Below, piece by piece: positions 16,967 through 25,445 of a DNA stretch of 64,000 nt. A program made the position numbers and the translations under genes. The stretch covers positions 4,473,030-4,537,029 of the forward strand of contig AP017308.1 of assembly GCA_001548435.1 (NCBI GenBank), in the 5' to 3' direction. A model generated the notes under the pieces. It saw only the letters and a program-made list of their open reading frames with translations, was not told the origin of the DNA and did not search any database. Every line of letters begins with the position of its first letter. The first letter of the stretch is position 1. This DNA is from Leptolyngbya sp. NIES-3755 (GTDB lineage: Bacteria; Cyanobacteriota; Cyanobacteriia; Leptolyngbyales; Leptolyngbyaceae).

Positions 16967-19035
16967 AGCTGCTGTCGATTCGGCTCTGCAATTTTCGGCA
17001 GTTTTATGGGCAAACCCCAGAGATTTTACTCGCAAGTGGAGACCGTCGCAAAATTACGGTGATTCACGGCAACAACGGAGCCGGAAAAACCGGGCTGCTG
17101 AATGCCTTTACCTGGGTGCTGTACGAGAAGTTCACGGCTGCCTTTGCCTCAGAAGACCAGCTCGTGAACAAACGGGCGATCGCTGAAGCCAAGGTTGGCG
17201 CGACGATCGAATGTTGGGCTGAGGTGGTTTTTGAGCATAGCGGCACTCAGTACCAGGCAAAACGGGTGTGCCGCTCCCACAAGCAAAAAGACGGCGTAGA
17301 ACAGGGCAAGAGTGAGTTGCGGCTGCTGGCAAAGAACGAGACGGGGCGATGGTTGCCCACCAACTACCAGCCCGAAGATGTGATTGGGCGAATTTTGCCA
17401 GAGAGTCTGCACCGCTACTTTTTTTTCGATGGAGAACGGATTGAACAAATCGTGCGATCGAACAAGAAAGCAGAGATTGCCGAGGCGACCAAGATTTTGC
17501 TGGGTGTTGAGGTGCTGAACCGATCAGTTAAACACTTGGGAGAAGCGCGGAAGTCGCTGGAAAAAGAATTAGGGCAGATTGGCGATCCAGAAACCCAAAA
17601 ATTGCTGAAGCAAAAGGAAAAGCTGGAACAGGAGCGCGATCGTCTGCTGGAGCGCCAGGACGAAATTGAGCGGGAGTTGGGCTACCAGGACGAAATCAAG
17701 CAGACCACGGGTCAACGCTTGCGGGAGTTGGCTGGCGTGGAGCAGTTGCAGCAGCGTCGGGATGATTTGGAAGCGCAGGAGAAACTGACCCGCGAGAAAT
17801 TGAGGCAGAGTCGGGCGAACCTGCGGCAGGCAGTGTCAAGTCGCGGCTATATGGTGTTGCTAAGGGATGCAACAACACAGTTCCGATCGCTGGTGGATAA
17901 ATTGCGACAACGCGGAGAACTGCCTGCGGATATCAAGCAGCAGTTTGTTCAGGATCTTCTAGCTCGTAACCGCTGCATTTGTGGCATGGAGCTAGTCGAG
18001 GGATCAGAACCCCACCGCCATGTCCAAGCTTATCTGGACAAAGCAGGCTTGGCGGACGTGGAGGAAACGATGATCCGGATGGGAGCGCAGGTGGATGCGA
18101 TCGACCGACAGGTTCCAGAATTTTGGCAGGAGGTGGATCAGGAGCAAGCCAACATCAACCAGTTCAAACTGTCGCTCTCCCATGTCGAAGAGGCGCTGGA
18201 AAGCATTCGGGAGAAGCTGCGGCAAAGCCCTAGCGAAGATATCCGCAAACTTCAGAGTCGCCTGGACGAAGTGGAACAGAGAATTCGGGAACTGACACTA
18301 GAGCAGGGGGCAAACCAGCAACAGATTAAAGATTGGGAAACCCAGATGGAAGGGTTAGGGCGGCAAATTGAAAAGCACCGCATGAGTGAAACTCGTCAAG
18401 AGCGGGTGCAGCGAAGGATTACGGCGGCTGAGGATGCGATCGCCCGTCTCAAGCAAGTCCAGGAAGGGTTGGGGCAGCTATTTCGGTTGCAGCTAGAAAA
18501 ACGGGTGCAGGAAATCTTTAGCCAAATTTCGTTTACGCCCTATGTGCCCAAGCTGAATGAAAAGTATGAACTGACGCTGGAAGAGACGATGGCGGGTCAG
18601 CCTGCCTCGGTTGCAGCTTCAACGGGTGAGAACCAAATTCTCAGTCTGTCGTTTATCGGGGCGATTATCGATCGCATCCGTGAGTGGAGTAAGGGTAAAT
18701 CTGGGATTCTGATGCCAGACAGCAGTACCTTCCCGATCGTGATGGATTCGCCGTTTGGTAGCCTGGATGAAATTTATCGACGACAGGTCGCAAGGGCAAT
18801 CCCAGTGCTGGCGAACCAATTGGTGGTGCTAGTAACGAAAACTCAGTGGCGCGGCGAGGTGGCAGAAGAAATGGCAGACAGCGTTGGACATCAATATGTG
18901 CTGACCTATAATTCTCCAAAGCCCGACTGTCAGGTTGATGAAATTGAGTTAGGGGGAACCACCTATCCACTAGTACAGCGAAGTCCTGATGAGTATGAAT
19001 ACTCTGAGATTAGGGAAGTAGGGTACGTTAAATAA
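16963..19035 (+). CDS. SMC/Rad50-like ATPase (DndD-like family)
   Basis: A 690-residue ABC-type ATPase with long central coiled coils. Walker A is GNNGAGKT (36-43). The protein has the FFFDGERIEQI segment typical of DndD-like proteins, about 300 residues of Glu/Arg/Gln-rich coiled coil, a short Cys pair (C338-x-C340) near its middle and Walker B VMDSPFGSLDE (Asp595). Such proteins bind DNA ends or sense DNA structure and drive partner nucleases. It is translationally coupled to the small gene upstream. It is separate from the true dndD at 25442 and probably belongs to the restriction side of the phosphorothioation system. Confidence 0.82.
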   Translation: MKLLSIRLCNFRQFYGQTPEILLASGDRRKITVIHGNNGAGKTGLLNAFTWVLYEKFTAAFASEDQLVNKRAIAEAKVGATIECWAEVVFEHSGTQYQAKRVCRSHKQKDGVEQGKSELRLLAKNETGRWLPTNYQPEDVIGRILPESLHRYFFFDGERIEQIVRSNKKAEIAEATKILLGVEVLNRSVKHLGEARKSLEKELGQIGDPETQKLLKQKEKLEQERDRLLERQDEIERELGYQDEIKQTTGQRLRELAGVEQLQQRRDDLEAQEKLTREKLRQSRANLRQAVSSRGYMVLLRDATTQFRSLVDKLRQRGELPADIKQQFVQDLLARNRCICGMELVEGSEPHRHVQAYLDKAGLADVEETMIRMGAQVDAIDRQVPEFWQEVDQEQANINQFKLSLSHVEEALESIREKLRQSPSEDIRKLQSRLDEVEQRIRELTLEQGANQQQIKDWETQMEGLGRQIEKHRMSETRQERVQRRITAAEDAIARLKQVQEGLGQLFRLQLEKRVQEIFSQISFTPYVPKLNEKYELTLEETMAGQPASVAASTGENQILSLSFIGAIIDRIREWSKGKSGILMPDSSTFPIVMDSPFGSLDEIYRRQVARAIPVLANQLVVLVTKTQWRGEVAEEMADSVGHQYVLTYNSPKPDCQVDEIELGGTTYPLVQRSPDEYEYSEIREVGYVK

Positions 19036-19089
19036 CTCTATTTAAGGATTATTTGCGCTTTCCAATGGCTGACACATGAGGCTTCCAAA

Positions 19090-19566
19090 ATGGCTGACAA
19101 CACTCGAATCAAAGTTGCTAAAGACAAGGCTTATTTAGTGCAATCGCTAACAGCCTCTGATACTACAACCGGACCTTTTGAAACCTATGCTGACGTTTTA
19201 GCGTTTGCTGCCACATTGGGCGTGAAGCACAAGCGAAGAGTGCCTTTGCTTGGCGAAGTGTCTAAGCGAGACCCGTCTCCAATTCATAGGGAAACTTTTA
19301 GTGCCAAAGGTTATGACATGGTGATGAATCTCATCGCAGTTGCCGATCGCGGCGATCCTAAAATCCTTGCCTCAAACGAGACATCTTCATCAGAACGGGT
19401 TCAAGCATTTGAAGAATATGCTAATGGTGGGCTGGAAGTCCTTGAAGAGGTACTGAAGGGTACGGTAGACCACTTAGAACAAATTTTACTTCTGCTGGGA
19501 TCTGAAGGAAAAAGTGCCCAAATCAGCGAAAATGAGTTTGATTTAAGTGCTTTCCTGCCTCACTAA
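19090..19566 (+). CDS. DNA phosphorothioation-associated protein (Dnd-associated protein 4 type)
   Basis: A 158-residue protein beginning TRIKVAKDKAYLVQSLTASD, with GPFETYADVLAFAATLGVKH and RDPSPIHRETF. The pattern recalls the family named Dnd-associated protein 4, which accompanies dnd operons in many cyanobacteria; its activity is unknown. It stands 54 bp after the SMC-like gene and 36 bp before the DGQHR gene, on the same strand. The assignment rests on recalled family features and context. Confidence 0.65.
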   Translation: MADNTRIKVAKDKAYLVQSLTASDTTTGPFETYADVLAFAATLGVKHKRRVPLLGEVSKRDPSPIHRETFSAKGYDMVMNLIAVADRGDPKILASNETSSSERVQAFEEYANGGLEVLEEVLKGTVDHLEQILLLLGSEGKSAQISENEFDLSAFLPH

Positions 19567-19602
19567 AAATTGAGAGAGTTCACTGGGATATAATCGCAAG
19601 CT

Positions 19603-21351
19603 ATGACAGACCCCGTATCGACTTCTTACAGAGCAGTCCGCATCAGACAAACAGACGCAGGTGGTTGGCTAATTCTTTTTGCTGCGCCAGCGACTGAGAT
19701 CGATCAATGGGCGGGTATTCCTCAAAAGAAGGAAATTGGCTCTCAAGAAACGACTGGTTTTCAGCGGGAAGAAAATGAAAAGCGGATCAAGGAGCTTGTT
19801 GATTTTTATAGCAATGACAATAACGTTATTCAAAACCCACTGCTTTGTGCAACTCGCCAGACGAATCAAGGTGTCGTTCAATTCCAACCAGATTCAGAGG
19901 TTGAACAATCTCTGTTCGCCCAAACTGGTGTATTGACGATTCAAGTTGAACCGTTAGAGGAAATGAGCCTATTAGATCTCCTTAGACGGGTAAAGTCCGA
20001 TCTCGAACGACGTGTTCCTACTCTTTCTAGTCAGCAGCCCTCTGATAAACTCCTGGTTGACTTGAAACGACGCGCCTCTACCGAGGCGGTCGAACCGGAG
20101 TCTGCTGTAGCTTCTGAATCTGATGTTGACGAAGCTGAAACGGGCGAATCGTCAGAAGACAGTATAGAAACCGAGGAATCAGCAGGGGCTGTTTTCTCTG
20201 ATGAATCTCATATTTTTGACTTCTGGGAAGAGGTGGCTGCAAGAGTGCAGCTTTTGGAAGAACTAGGTAGTTCATTCAACAGAGATGAGTTTCTCAGCTA
20301 CTCAAAAGATGCAATGATTTCCTTTCTTCGTCCGATTGTCGTAGTTGACGGACAGCATCGATTACGGGGAGCTGTTGAATCTGCCAAGTTTCTTTCCAGC
20401 AGAGAGCCTTATAGAAATGAACTTGAACAGGCAATCATCAACGGAGCGAACCCAGATTCTGCCCAGAAGTCAGTTGAGGCAAAGATTGCACGACGCTTAC
20501 CGATCTCACTATTAGTGACAGATGATCCGGCAGAGCATGTTTTTCAGTTTGTGGTCGTTAACCAGAAGGCGACACCGATCGGGAAAGCGCTTTTAGGCAC
20601 AATTGTGTCTACCAGCTTGTCGAACGATGAGTTAGCCAGGGTATCCGATCGACTCGAAAAATCTGGCATTCAGCTTGAGGAATCCAGAGCTGTAGCCTAT
20701 TTCACCAGAAAACCAGGTAGCCCATTCCACCGCTTGGTTGAAAGGGGATTGACCTCTGAAAATATCAATCTTCTACAGTGGAATGTACTTCTCTCATTGG
20801 TTCGGATTTTTCAAGATTTGAAGGGCGGTAGGCTTTTCGGTGAGAAAAATGATTACGCTGATAAATGGAGACGCACATATCTATCTCGCTCCGAAATTGT
20901 TGGTGATTGGGAAGCAAAGGGCTTTAAGACTGCATTTGAGTACTGGAGCCAGTTTGAAGGACCCTGGCGAGATGTATTCGCAGCATTCTGGTCAGCGGTT
21001 CGAGACAAACTGGCTGACCCTCACGATGACAGCGCTAACAACTATTGGGGATCGCCCAGGACATCAAATATTTTCAATAAAGTGTCACTAACTATTTTGG
21101 CGGCGGATTTCTTTCAATATCTCTGTGAACGCCGACTTGGAATTAGCAGCGTAGAGTCCATACCACAGTTGGTAGATGAATGGCTTGAAGGAGTTAATAC
21201 TAGCTATTTCAATAGAGGCTGGGATCTCGAAGGAGTTAGAAAGGATACTCCTGGTAGAAGAAAACAGTGGGCAAAACTATGGTCAGAGTATCGGAAAGAT
21301 CCAGATCGGTTGCCAAGGGTGGATCAATATCGCCTTGAGATGAAAGATTAG
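19603..21351 (+). CDS. DGQHR-domain protein (DndB-related)
   Basis: A 582-residue protein with the DGQHR signature (VVDGQHRLRGA, from residue 249) shared with DndB and related proteins, which resemble ParB/Srx folds. A long acidic, low-complexity insert (about residues 150-205, rich in Glu, Ser and Ala) separates the N-terminal part from this core. It differs from the canonical dndB at 22387, so the system has two DGQHR proteins. The following HNH gene starts 8 bp after its stop, so they are co-translated. A role in recognising or controlling DNA modification is inferred. Confidence 0.72.
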   Translation: MTDPVSTSYRAVRIRQTDAGGWLILFAAPATEIDQWAGIPQKKEIGSQETTGFQREENEKRIKELVDFYSNDNNVIQNPLLCATRQTNQGVVQFQPDSEVEQSLFAQTGVLTIQVEPLEEMSLLDLLRRVKSDLERRVPTLSSQQPSDKLLVDLKRRASTEAVEPESAVASESDVDEAETGESSEDSIETEESAGAVFSDESHIFDFWEEVAARVQLLEELGSSFNRDEFLSYSKDAMISFLRPIVVVDGQHRLRGAVESAKFLSSREPYRNELEQAIINGANPDSAQKSVEAKIARRLPISLLVTDDPAEHVFQFVVVNQKATPIGKALLGTIVSTSLSNDELARVSDRLEKSGIQLEESRAVAYFTRKPGSPFHRLVERGLTSENINLLQWNVLLSLVRIFQDLKGGRLFGEKNDYADKWRRTYLSRSEIVGDWEAKGFKTAFEYWSQFEGPWRDVFAAFWSAVRDKLADPHDDSANNYWGSPRTSNIFNKVSLTILAADFFQYLCERRLGISSVESIPQLVDEWLEGVNTSYFNRGWDLEGVRKDTPGRRKQWAKLWSEYRKDPDRLPRVDQYRLEMKD

Positions 21352-21359
21352 TCCAAAAT

Positions 21360-22313
21360 ATGAATTTTGATGCAATTTTCTCATTTTTGGAAGCAACATC
21401 CAGTAGATCAGAATCTAATTGGCAATTAGCGAATTTGAGCAACATCGCTAGACTCCTAGTTCCCGATGTAATCACAGGTAGCCAAGATACTGTTTTACGA
21501 GCTGACATTAATACTTTATGGACTCAGTGGTTTCTCGAATCAATCTGCGACCCAGAACGGTTTGTGGAACCCTATCCTGGATACGCTCACGTTTTTCATG
21601 CAGTCAATACCGAAATTCCGTCAATATTTTCTAATATTGATGCTGGCAAGCGAAGTGATTTGGTTAAACAGATTGCTCGTTTGATAGAAAAAGAAATTCA
21701 GCGAAGACAAATTCGTAGTCGCGCTGCATTTGATTCGAGCATCAAAGATGCGTTGTGGGATGTTTATGGTTCTGACCCACGCTGCTGGATTTGTGGCTAT
21801 CAATTCTCTCAGTGGGCGATCGATAAATTCTTGGGACGTGTCACATCTGAGCTAATACCTCAACCCCAATTCATCGATTACCTTAAACCGCACGGCATAA
21901 ATAAGCGAGATTTTCAGATAGAAATCGATCACGTCTTCCCGTTTGCAGGTGGTGGAGATGATGATCCAAATAATTTACGGCTTGCTTGCGGTTGGTGTAA
22001 TTCTTACAAAAGCGATCGCCTGTCCATCTATGATGTAGCAGCTAAACCGCCCGTTATTCAACATCCAAAATTAGGAAGAGTGAGCGTACCGCATCCCTTT
22101 TGGAGCGTGCGTCTTTTGTCCCTGCATCGGCGATGTGAGTACGAGGGAGGATGCGATAAGACAGTGGAAAACTCTGAACTTACAGTGACATCTCGGCATC
22201 AAGAAGGCTCGATGAACCCGATCAATCTGCGCGTTACTTGCCTAGATCACGACCACCTTGGCTCAAGCCGTTTCATTAGCAAAACTTTCGCTGAGCGGCT
22301 CTTTAAAAAGTGA
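21360..22313 (+). CDS. HNH endonuclease, phosphorothioation-linked
   Basis: A 317-residue protein with a C-terminal HNH nuclease: a CWICG cysteine pair, then IEIDHVFPFAGGGDDDPNNL and LACGWCNSYKSDRL, giving the catalytic DH and second zinc pair. The N-terminal about 130 residues are unassigned. Its start lies 8 bp after the DGQHR gene stop. In this context it is a good candidate for the nuclease that cuts DNA lacking phosphorothioate marks; that role is inferred from position. Confidence 0.78.
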   Translation: MNFDAIFSFLEATSSRSESNWQLANLSNIARLLVPDVITGSQDTVLRADINTLWTQWFLESICDPERFVEPYPGYAHVFHAVNTEIPSIFSNIDAGKRSDLVKQIARLIEKEIQRRQIRSRAAFDSSIKDALWDVYGSDPRCWICGYQFSQWAIDKFLGRVTSELIPQPQFIDYLKPHGINKRDFQIEIDHVFPFAGGGDDDPNNLRLACGWCNSYKSDRLSIYDVAAKPPVIQHPKLGRVSVPHPFWSVRLLSLHRRCEYEGGCDKTVENSELTVTSRHQEGSMNPINLRVTCLDHDHLGSSRFISKTFAERLFKK

Positions 22314-22316
22314 TTT

Positions 22317-22336
22317 GTATGTAATTTTTAGCATAC
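22317..22336. promoter_or_regulatory. Short inverted repeat upstream of dndB
   Basis: Arms GTATG and CATAC are separated by a 10-nt A/T-rich spacer in the gap between the HNH gene and dndB. It could be an operator, since dnd operons are transcriptionally controlled in other bacteria. The arms are only 5 bp, so chance is possible. Confidence 0.25.
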
Positions 22337-22386
22337 AGCGCGTCAATTTAATGATAGATTACATTGGAAAGTCTCAGACGTGTTCT

Positions 22387-23463
22387 ATGGCTCTCCCATT
22401 CGAGTACGTTTTTCCAGCCATTAGAGGTATTCAGGCAGGACGTGAATACTACGTTTCGATGTGCCCAGTTCGCCTAATTCCAAAAATCTTCTCGTTCGAT
22501 GACGAAGAGATTCCCCCTGAGATGCGAGCGCAGCGCATTCTTAATCGGAGCCGCGTGCCTGAAATCGCTCGCTATGTTGTGGGCAACCCAACTGGGTACG
22601 TTTTCTCAGCAATTACCGTCTCGATCAATGCCGACATCGCCTTTGAGCCGATCGGCTCAGAAGACATTGGCAAATTAACCGTTCCAATGGATGCCAGGTT
22701 CGTAATAAATGACGGACAGCATCGCCGCGCTGCGTTTGAGCAGGCGTTGAAAGAGAATCCTGATTTGGGAGATGAAACGATCGCAGTTGTCTTCTTTCTT
22801 GACATTGGGCTGAAGCGATCGCAGCAGATGTTTACGGATCTCAACCGTTACGCGGTTCACCCCGATCCCTCGCTGAATATTCTCTATGACAGCCGCGATC
22901 GCAAATCCATTTTGTCTAAATCGGTAGTCAAAGAAGTCAAGATTTTCGACAGGCTCACCGATATGGAACGGAGCAACCTGCCGGTTCGCTCCAGTAAGCT
23001 TTTTACGCTCAGCAGCATTTACAGTGCCACTCAAGCACTTCTGGTAAATCACAAAGACGAGGAAATTGAGAAGCAGGTTGAAATTAGCGTTCGCTTCTGG
23101 AGAGCCGTCAGCAGCACCATTCCAGACTGGCAGCAAGTATTTGATAAGAAAGTCAGCCCCGGAGAGATTCGTCGAGAATACATCCATAGCCACGCAGTCA
23201 CATTAGCGGGAATTGGCGGAGCGGGTGCAGTCCTGCTGTCTACTCACCCGGACAAGTGGGAAACCCAGTTAAAAGCCCTACGGAAAATTGACTGGTCGCG
23301 TTCTAATCCTGATTGGGAAGGTCGCGTTATGTATGGGGGGCGGTTGTCTAAATCGAGAACCTGTGTGGCATTCATGACGGCTTATTTGAAAAAGGCAATG
23401 AAACTGCCGATGACCACGGAGGAAGAACGATTAGAGAAAGCGTATGCTCTGGCGGGGAGGTAG
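22387..23463 (+). CDS. dndB: DNA phosphorothioation protein DndB
   Basis: A 358-residue protein with the DndB core: FEYVFPAIRGIQAGREYYVSM at the start, NRSRVPEIARYVVGNP, and FVINDGQHRRAAFEQAL (DGQHR from residue 109), then FTDLNRYAVHPDPSLNILYD. DndB is non-essential for sulfur insertion and affects modification frequency or regulation. The ATG at 22387 is chosen because homology begins there; an upstream in-frame ATG at 22258 would overlap the HNH gene. The next gene begins 3 bp after its stop. Confidence 0.93.
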   Translation: MALPFEYVFPAIRGIQAGREYYVSMCPVRLIPKIFSFDDEEIPPEMRAQRILNRSRVPEIARYVVGNPTGYVFSAITVSINADIAFEPIGSEDIGKLTVPMDARFVINDGQHRRAAFEQALKENPDLGDETIAVVFFLDIGLKRSQQMFTDLNRYAVHPDPSLNILYDSRDRKSILSKSVVKEVKIFDRLTDMERSNLPVRSSKLFTLSSIYSATQALLVNHKDEEIEKQVEISVRFWRAVSSTIPDWQQVFDKKVSPGEIRREYIHSHAVTLAGIGGAGAVLLSTHPDKWETQLKALRKIDWSRSNPDWEGRVMYGGRLSKSRTCVAFMTAYLKKAMKLPMTTEEERLEKAYALAGR

Positions 23464-23465
23464 CC

Positions 23466-23840
23466 ATGCCGATGTTTGAGTTTCAAATCGTCTCTGACAC
23501 TGGAAAGGAAGCCCAGCAATTCATGGAAGCAGTGCAGGCTGACGATGTGAATATTGAGGAATGGGAGTATAACGTGGGCACTCCGACTGAAAAGCAGGAA
23601 TGCTATGGATTTGGAGTTACCCGATGTTCACCCAAACAGCTTCAACGGATTGCCGATGAAATGGGTGTTGTTCTTGCCTACGCCAAGAACCAGGAAACTG
23701 TAGAACGAGAAACCGATGACTTAGTGCAGCGAGTCATGCAGGCAGGAGAAATCGTTAAAGCAATGAATTTGACCTCTGAGCGGGAGATGCTGCACCAGAT
23801 GTTTGAAACCTATAAACGTTTGACTGAAGAATCTACATAA
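23466..23840 (+). CDS. Small protein between dndB and dndC
   Basis: A 124-residue acidic protein (MPMFEFQIVSDTGKEAQQF...) with a helical C-terminal half. It begins 3 bp after dndB and ends 36 bp before dndC, so it is part of the modification operon. I recall small proteins annotated as DNA-modification-system-associated at this position in cyanobacterial dnd operons, but I see no catalytic motif. It could be an assembly factor for DndCDE (inference). Confidence 0.6.
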   Translation: MPMFEFQIVSDTGKEAQQFMEAVQADDVNIEEWEYNVGTPTEKQECYGFGVTRCSPKQLQRIADEMGVVLAYAKNQETVERETDDLVQRVMQAGEIVKAMNLTSEREMLHQMFETYKRLTEEST

Positions 23841-23876
23841 TTCAGGTTTTCAAACGGTAGCTGTTTTGTATTAGGA

Positions 23877-25445
23877 ATGAGTGTGATGGCTGAAGCAGCA
23901 AAATTAGAGTCTTCTCAACGATCGGTTCCTGAGTTTGTCGAGGAGTTGAAAGCGTTGACGATCGAGATTCAGGAACTGTACTGTCAAGACCAGTTGCCCT
24001 GGATCGTGGGCTACTCCGGCGGTAAGGATTCGACAGCGGTGCTTCAGCTAGTGTGGAATGCGATCGCCGCCCTACCTCCCGAAAAACGTACCAAGACCGT
24101 CCATGTCATTACCACAGACACAATGGTCGAAAACCCGGTGGTGTCTGCTTGGGTCGATAAATCGCTGACTGTGATGGGAGCGGTTGCAAAAGAGCAGAAT
24201 ATGCCAATTGAGCCGATTCTACTTAAGCCCGCCGTCAAAGATACTTTTTGGGTCAATCTTATCGGTAAAGGCTACCCTGCCCCACGTCAGGGATTTCGCT
24301 GGTGTACCGAACGGCTTAAGATCAAGCCCTCAGATAACTATATTCGCGAGAAGATTCGAGAAAGTGGTGAAGTCATTCTAGTGCTGGGGACACGCAAGGC
24401 TGAAAGTTCATCACGAGCAGCCTTGATGGAGAAGCACCGAAACTGGCGCGTCTTTTCTCACCTCAACTACAACCCCAGCCGTCCCAATTCTCTGATCTAT
24501 ACTCCGATCGAAGATTGGCGTACCGATGAGATCTGGCTGTACCTGATGCAGTGGCAAAACCCTTGGGGCAACAACAATAAAGACTTGTTCGCGATGTATC
24601 GGGGCGCAACAGCAGACAACGAGTGCCCCTTGGTAGTTGATACCTCTACGCCAAGCTGTGGGAGTTCCCGATTCGGCTGCTGGGTCTGCACTTTAGTCAG
24701 CGCAGACAAATCGATGGAGGCAATGATTCAAAATGATGAAGAAAAAGAGTGGATGCAGCCGCTGCTAGAGCTGCGGAACGAATTAGATGTAGAAAATGAC
24801 CTCGATCGCCGAGACTTCCGACGGCGGCAGGGGCAGATCCAACTCTATGAGCGTGATGTAGATGGATTGGATGCCAAAGAGATTGTCAACATTCCGGGTC
24901 CTTACACCAAGCAATGGCGAGAAGAGTGGCTGAGACGAGTACTGCAAACTCAGATCGAAGCGCGTCAAAATGCACCTGCTGAAATGCAGAATATTGAACT
25001 GATTGCGATCGATGAACTCAGCGAGATCCGCCGCATTTGGCTGGAGGAATTCCATGAGTTCGATGATATGCTGCCCAAAATTTACTGCCAGGTGATGGGG
25101 CAGGACTTTATCGATCCTCGTCCCAACGCTGGCAATACCCAACTCGGTTTAGACGAATGGAGCATCCTGGAAGAAATCTGCGATGACCCAATGCACTTTG
25201 AACTGATGACCCGGCTTCTCAGTACCGAGCGCCGGTTTCAAACGATGTCGCGACGGGTTGGCATTATTGATGCTCTTGAAAAACACTTTGAGACCAGTTC
25301 TCGTCCTAGAGAGGAAGCGATCGACAACGCCCATCTCAATTGGAACATCAAAAAAGCTGCCAAAGCTGGAGACGTAGAGACCGTCAAGCAATTAACTGAT
25401 CAGCCCACTTCTTGGGCAGACATGAAATTTAAGGGACGCTCATGA
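23877..25445 (+). CDS. dndC: DNA phosphorothioation protein DndC (PAPS-reductase-like ATPase)
   Basis: A 522-residue protein. The PP-loop VGYSGGKDSTAVLQ (residues about 44-57) binds ATP. The segments GFRWCTERLKIKP and SCGSSRFGCWVC supply the cysteines that hold the iron-sulfur cluster in DndC. It activates the DNA backbone for sulfur insertion together with DndD and DndE. Sulfur comes from a cysteine desulfurase (DndA), which is not encoded here and is presumably a chromosomal IscS/SufS. It overlaps dndD by 4 bp (ATGA). Confidence 0.95.
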   Translation: MSVMAEAAKLESSQRSVPEFVEELKALTIEIQELYCQDQLPWIVGYSGGKDSTAVLQLVWNAIAALPPEKRTKTVHVITTDTMVENPVVSAWVDKSLTVMGAVAKEQNMPIEPILLKPAVKDTFWVNLIGKGYPAPRQGFRWCTERLKIKPSDNYIREKIRESGEVILVLGTRKAESSSRAALMEKHRNWRVFSHLNYNPSRPNSLIYTPIEDWRTDEIWLYLMQWQNPWGNNNKDLFAMYRGATADNECPLVVDTSTPSCGSSRFGCWVCTLVSADKSMEAMIQNDEEKEWMQPLLELRNELDVENDLDRRDFRRRQGQIQLYERDVDGLDAKEIVNIPGPYTKQWREEWLRRVLQTQIEARQNAPAEMQNIELIAIDELSEIRRIWLEEFHEFDDMLPKIYCQVMGQDFIDPRPNAGNTQLGLDEWSILEEICDDPMHFELMTRLLSTERRFQTMSRRVGIIDALEKHFETSSRPREEAIDNAHLNWNIKKAAKAGDVETVKQLTDQPTSWADMKFKGRS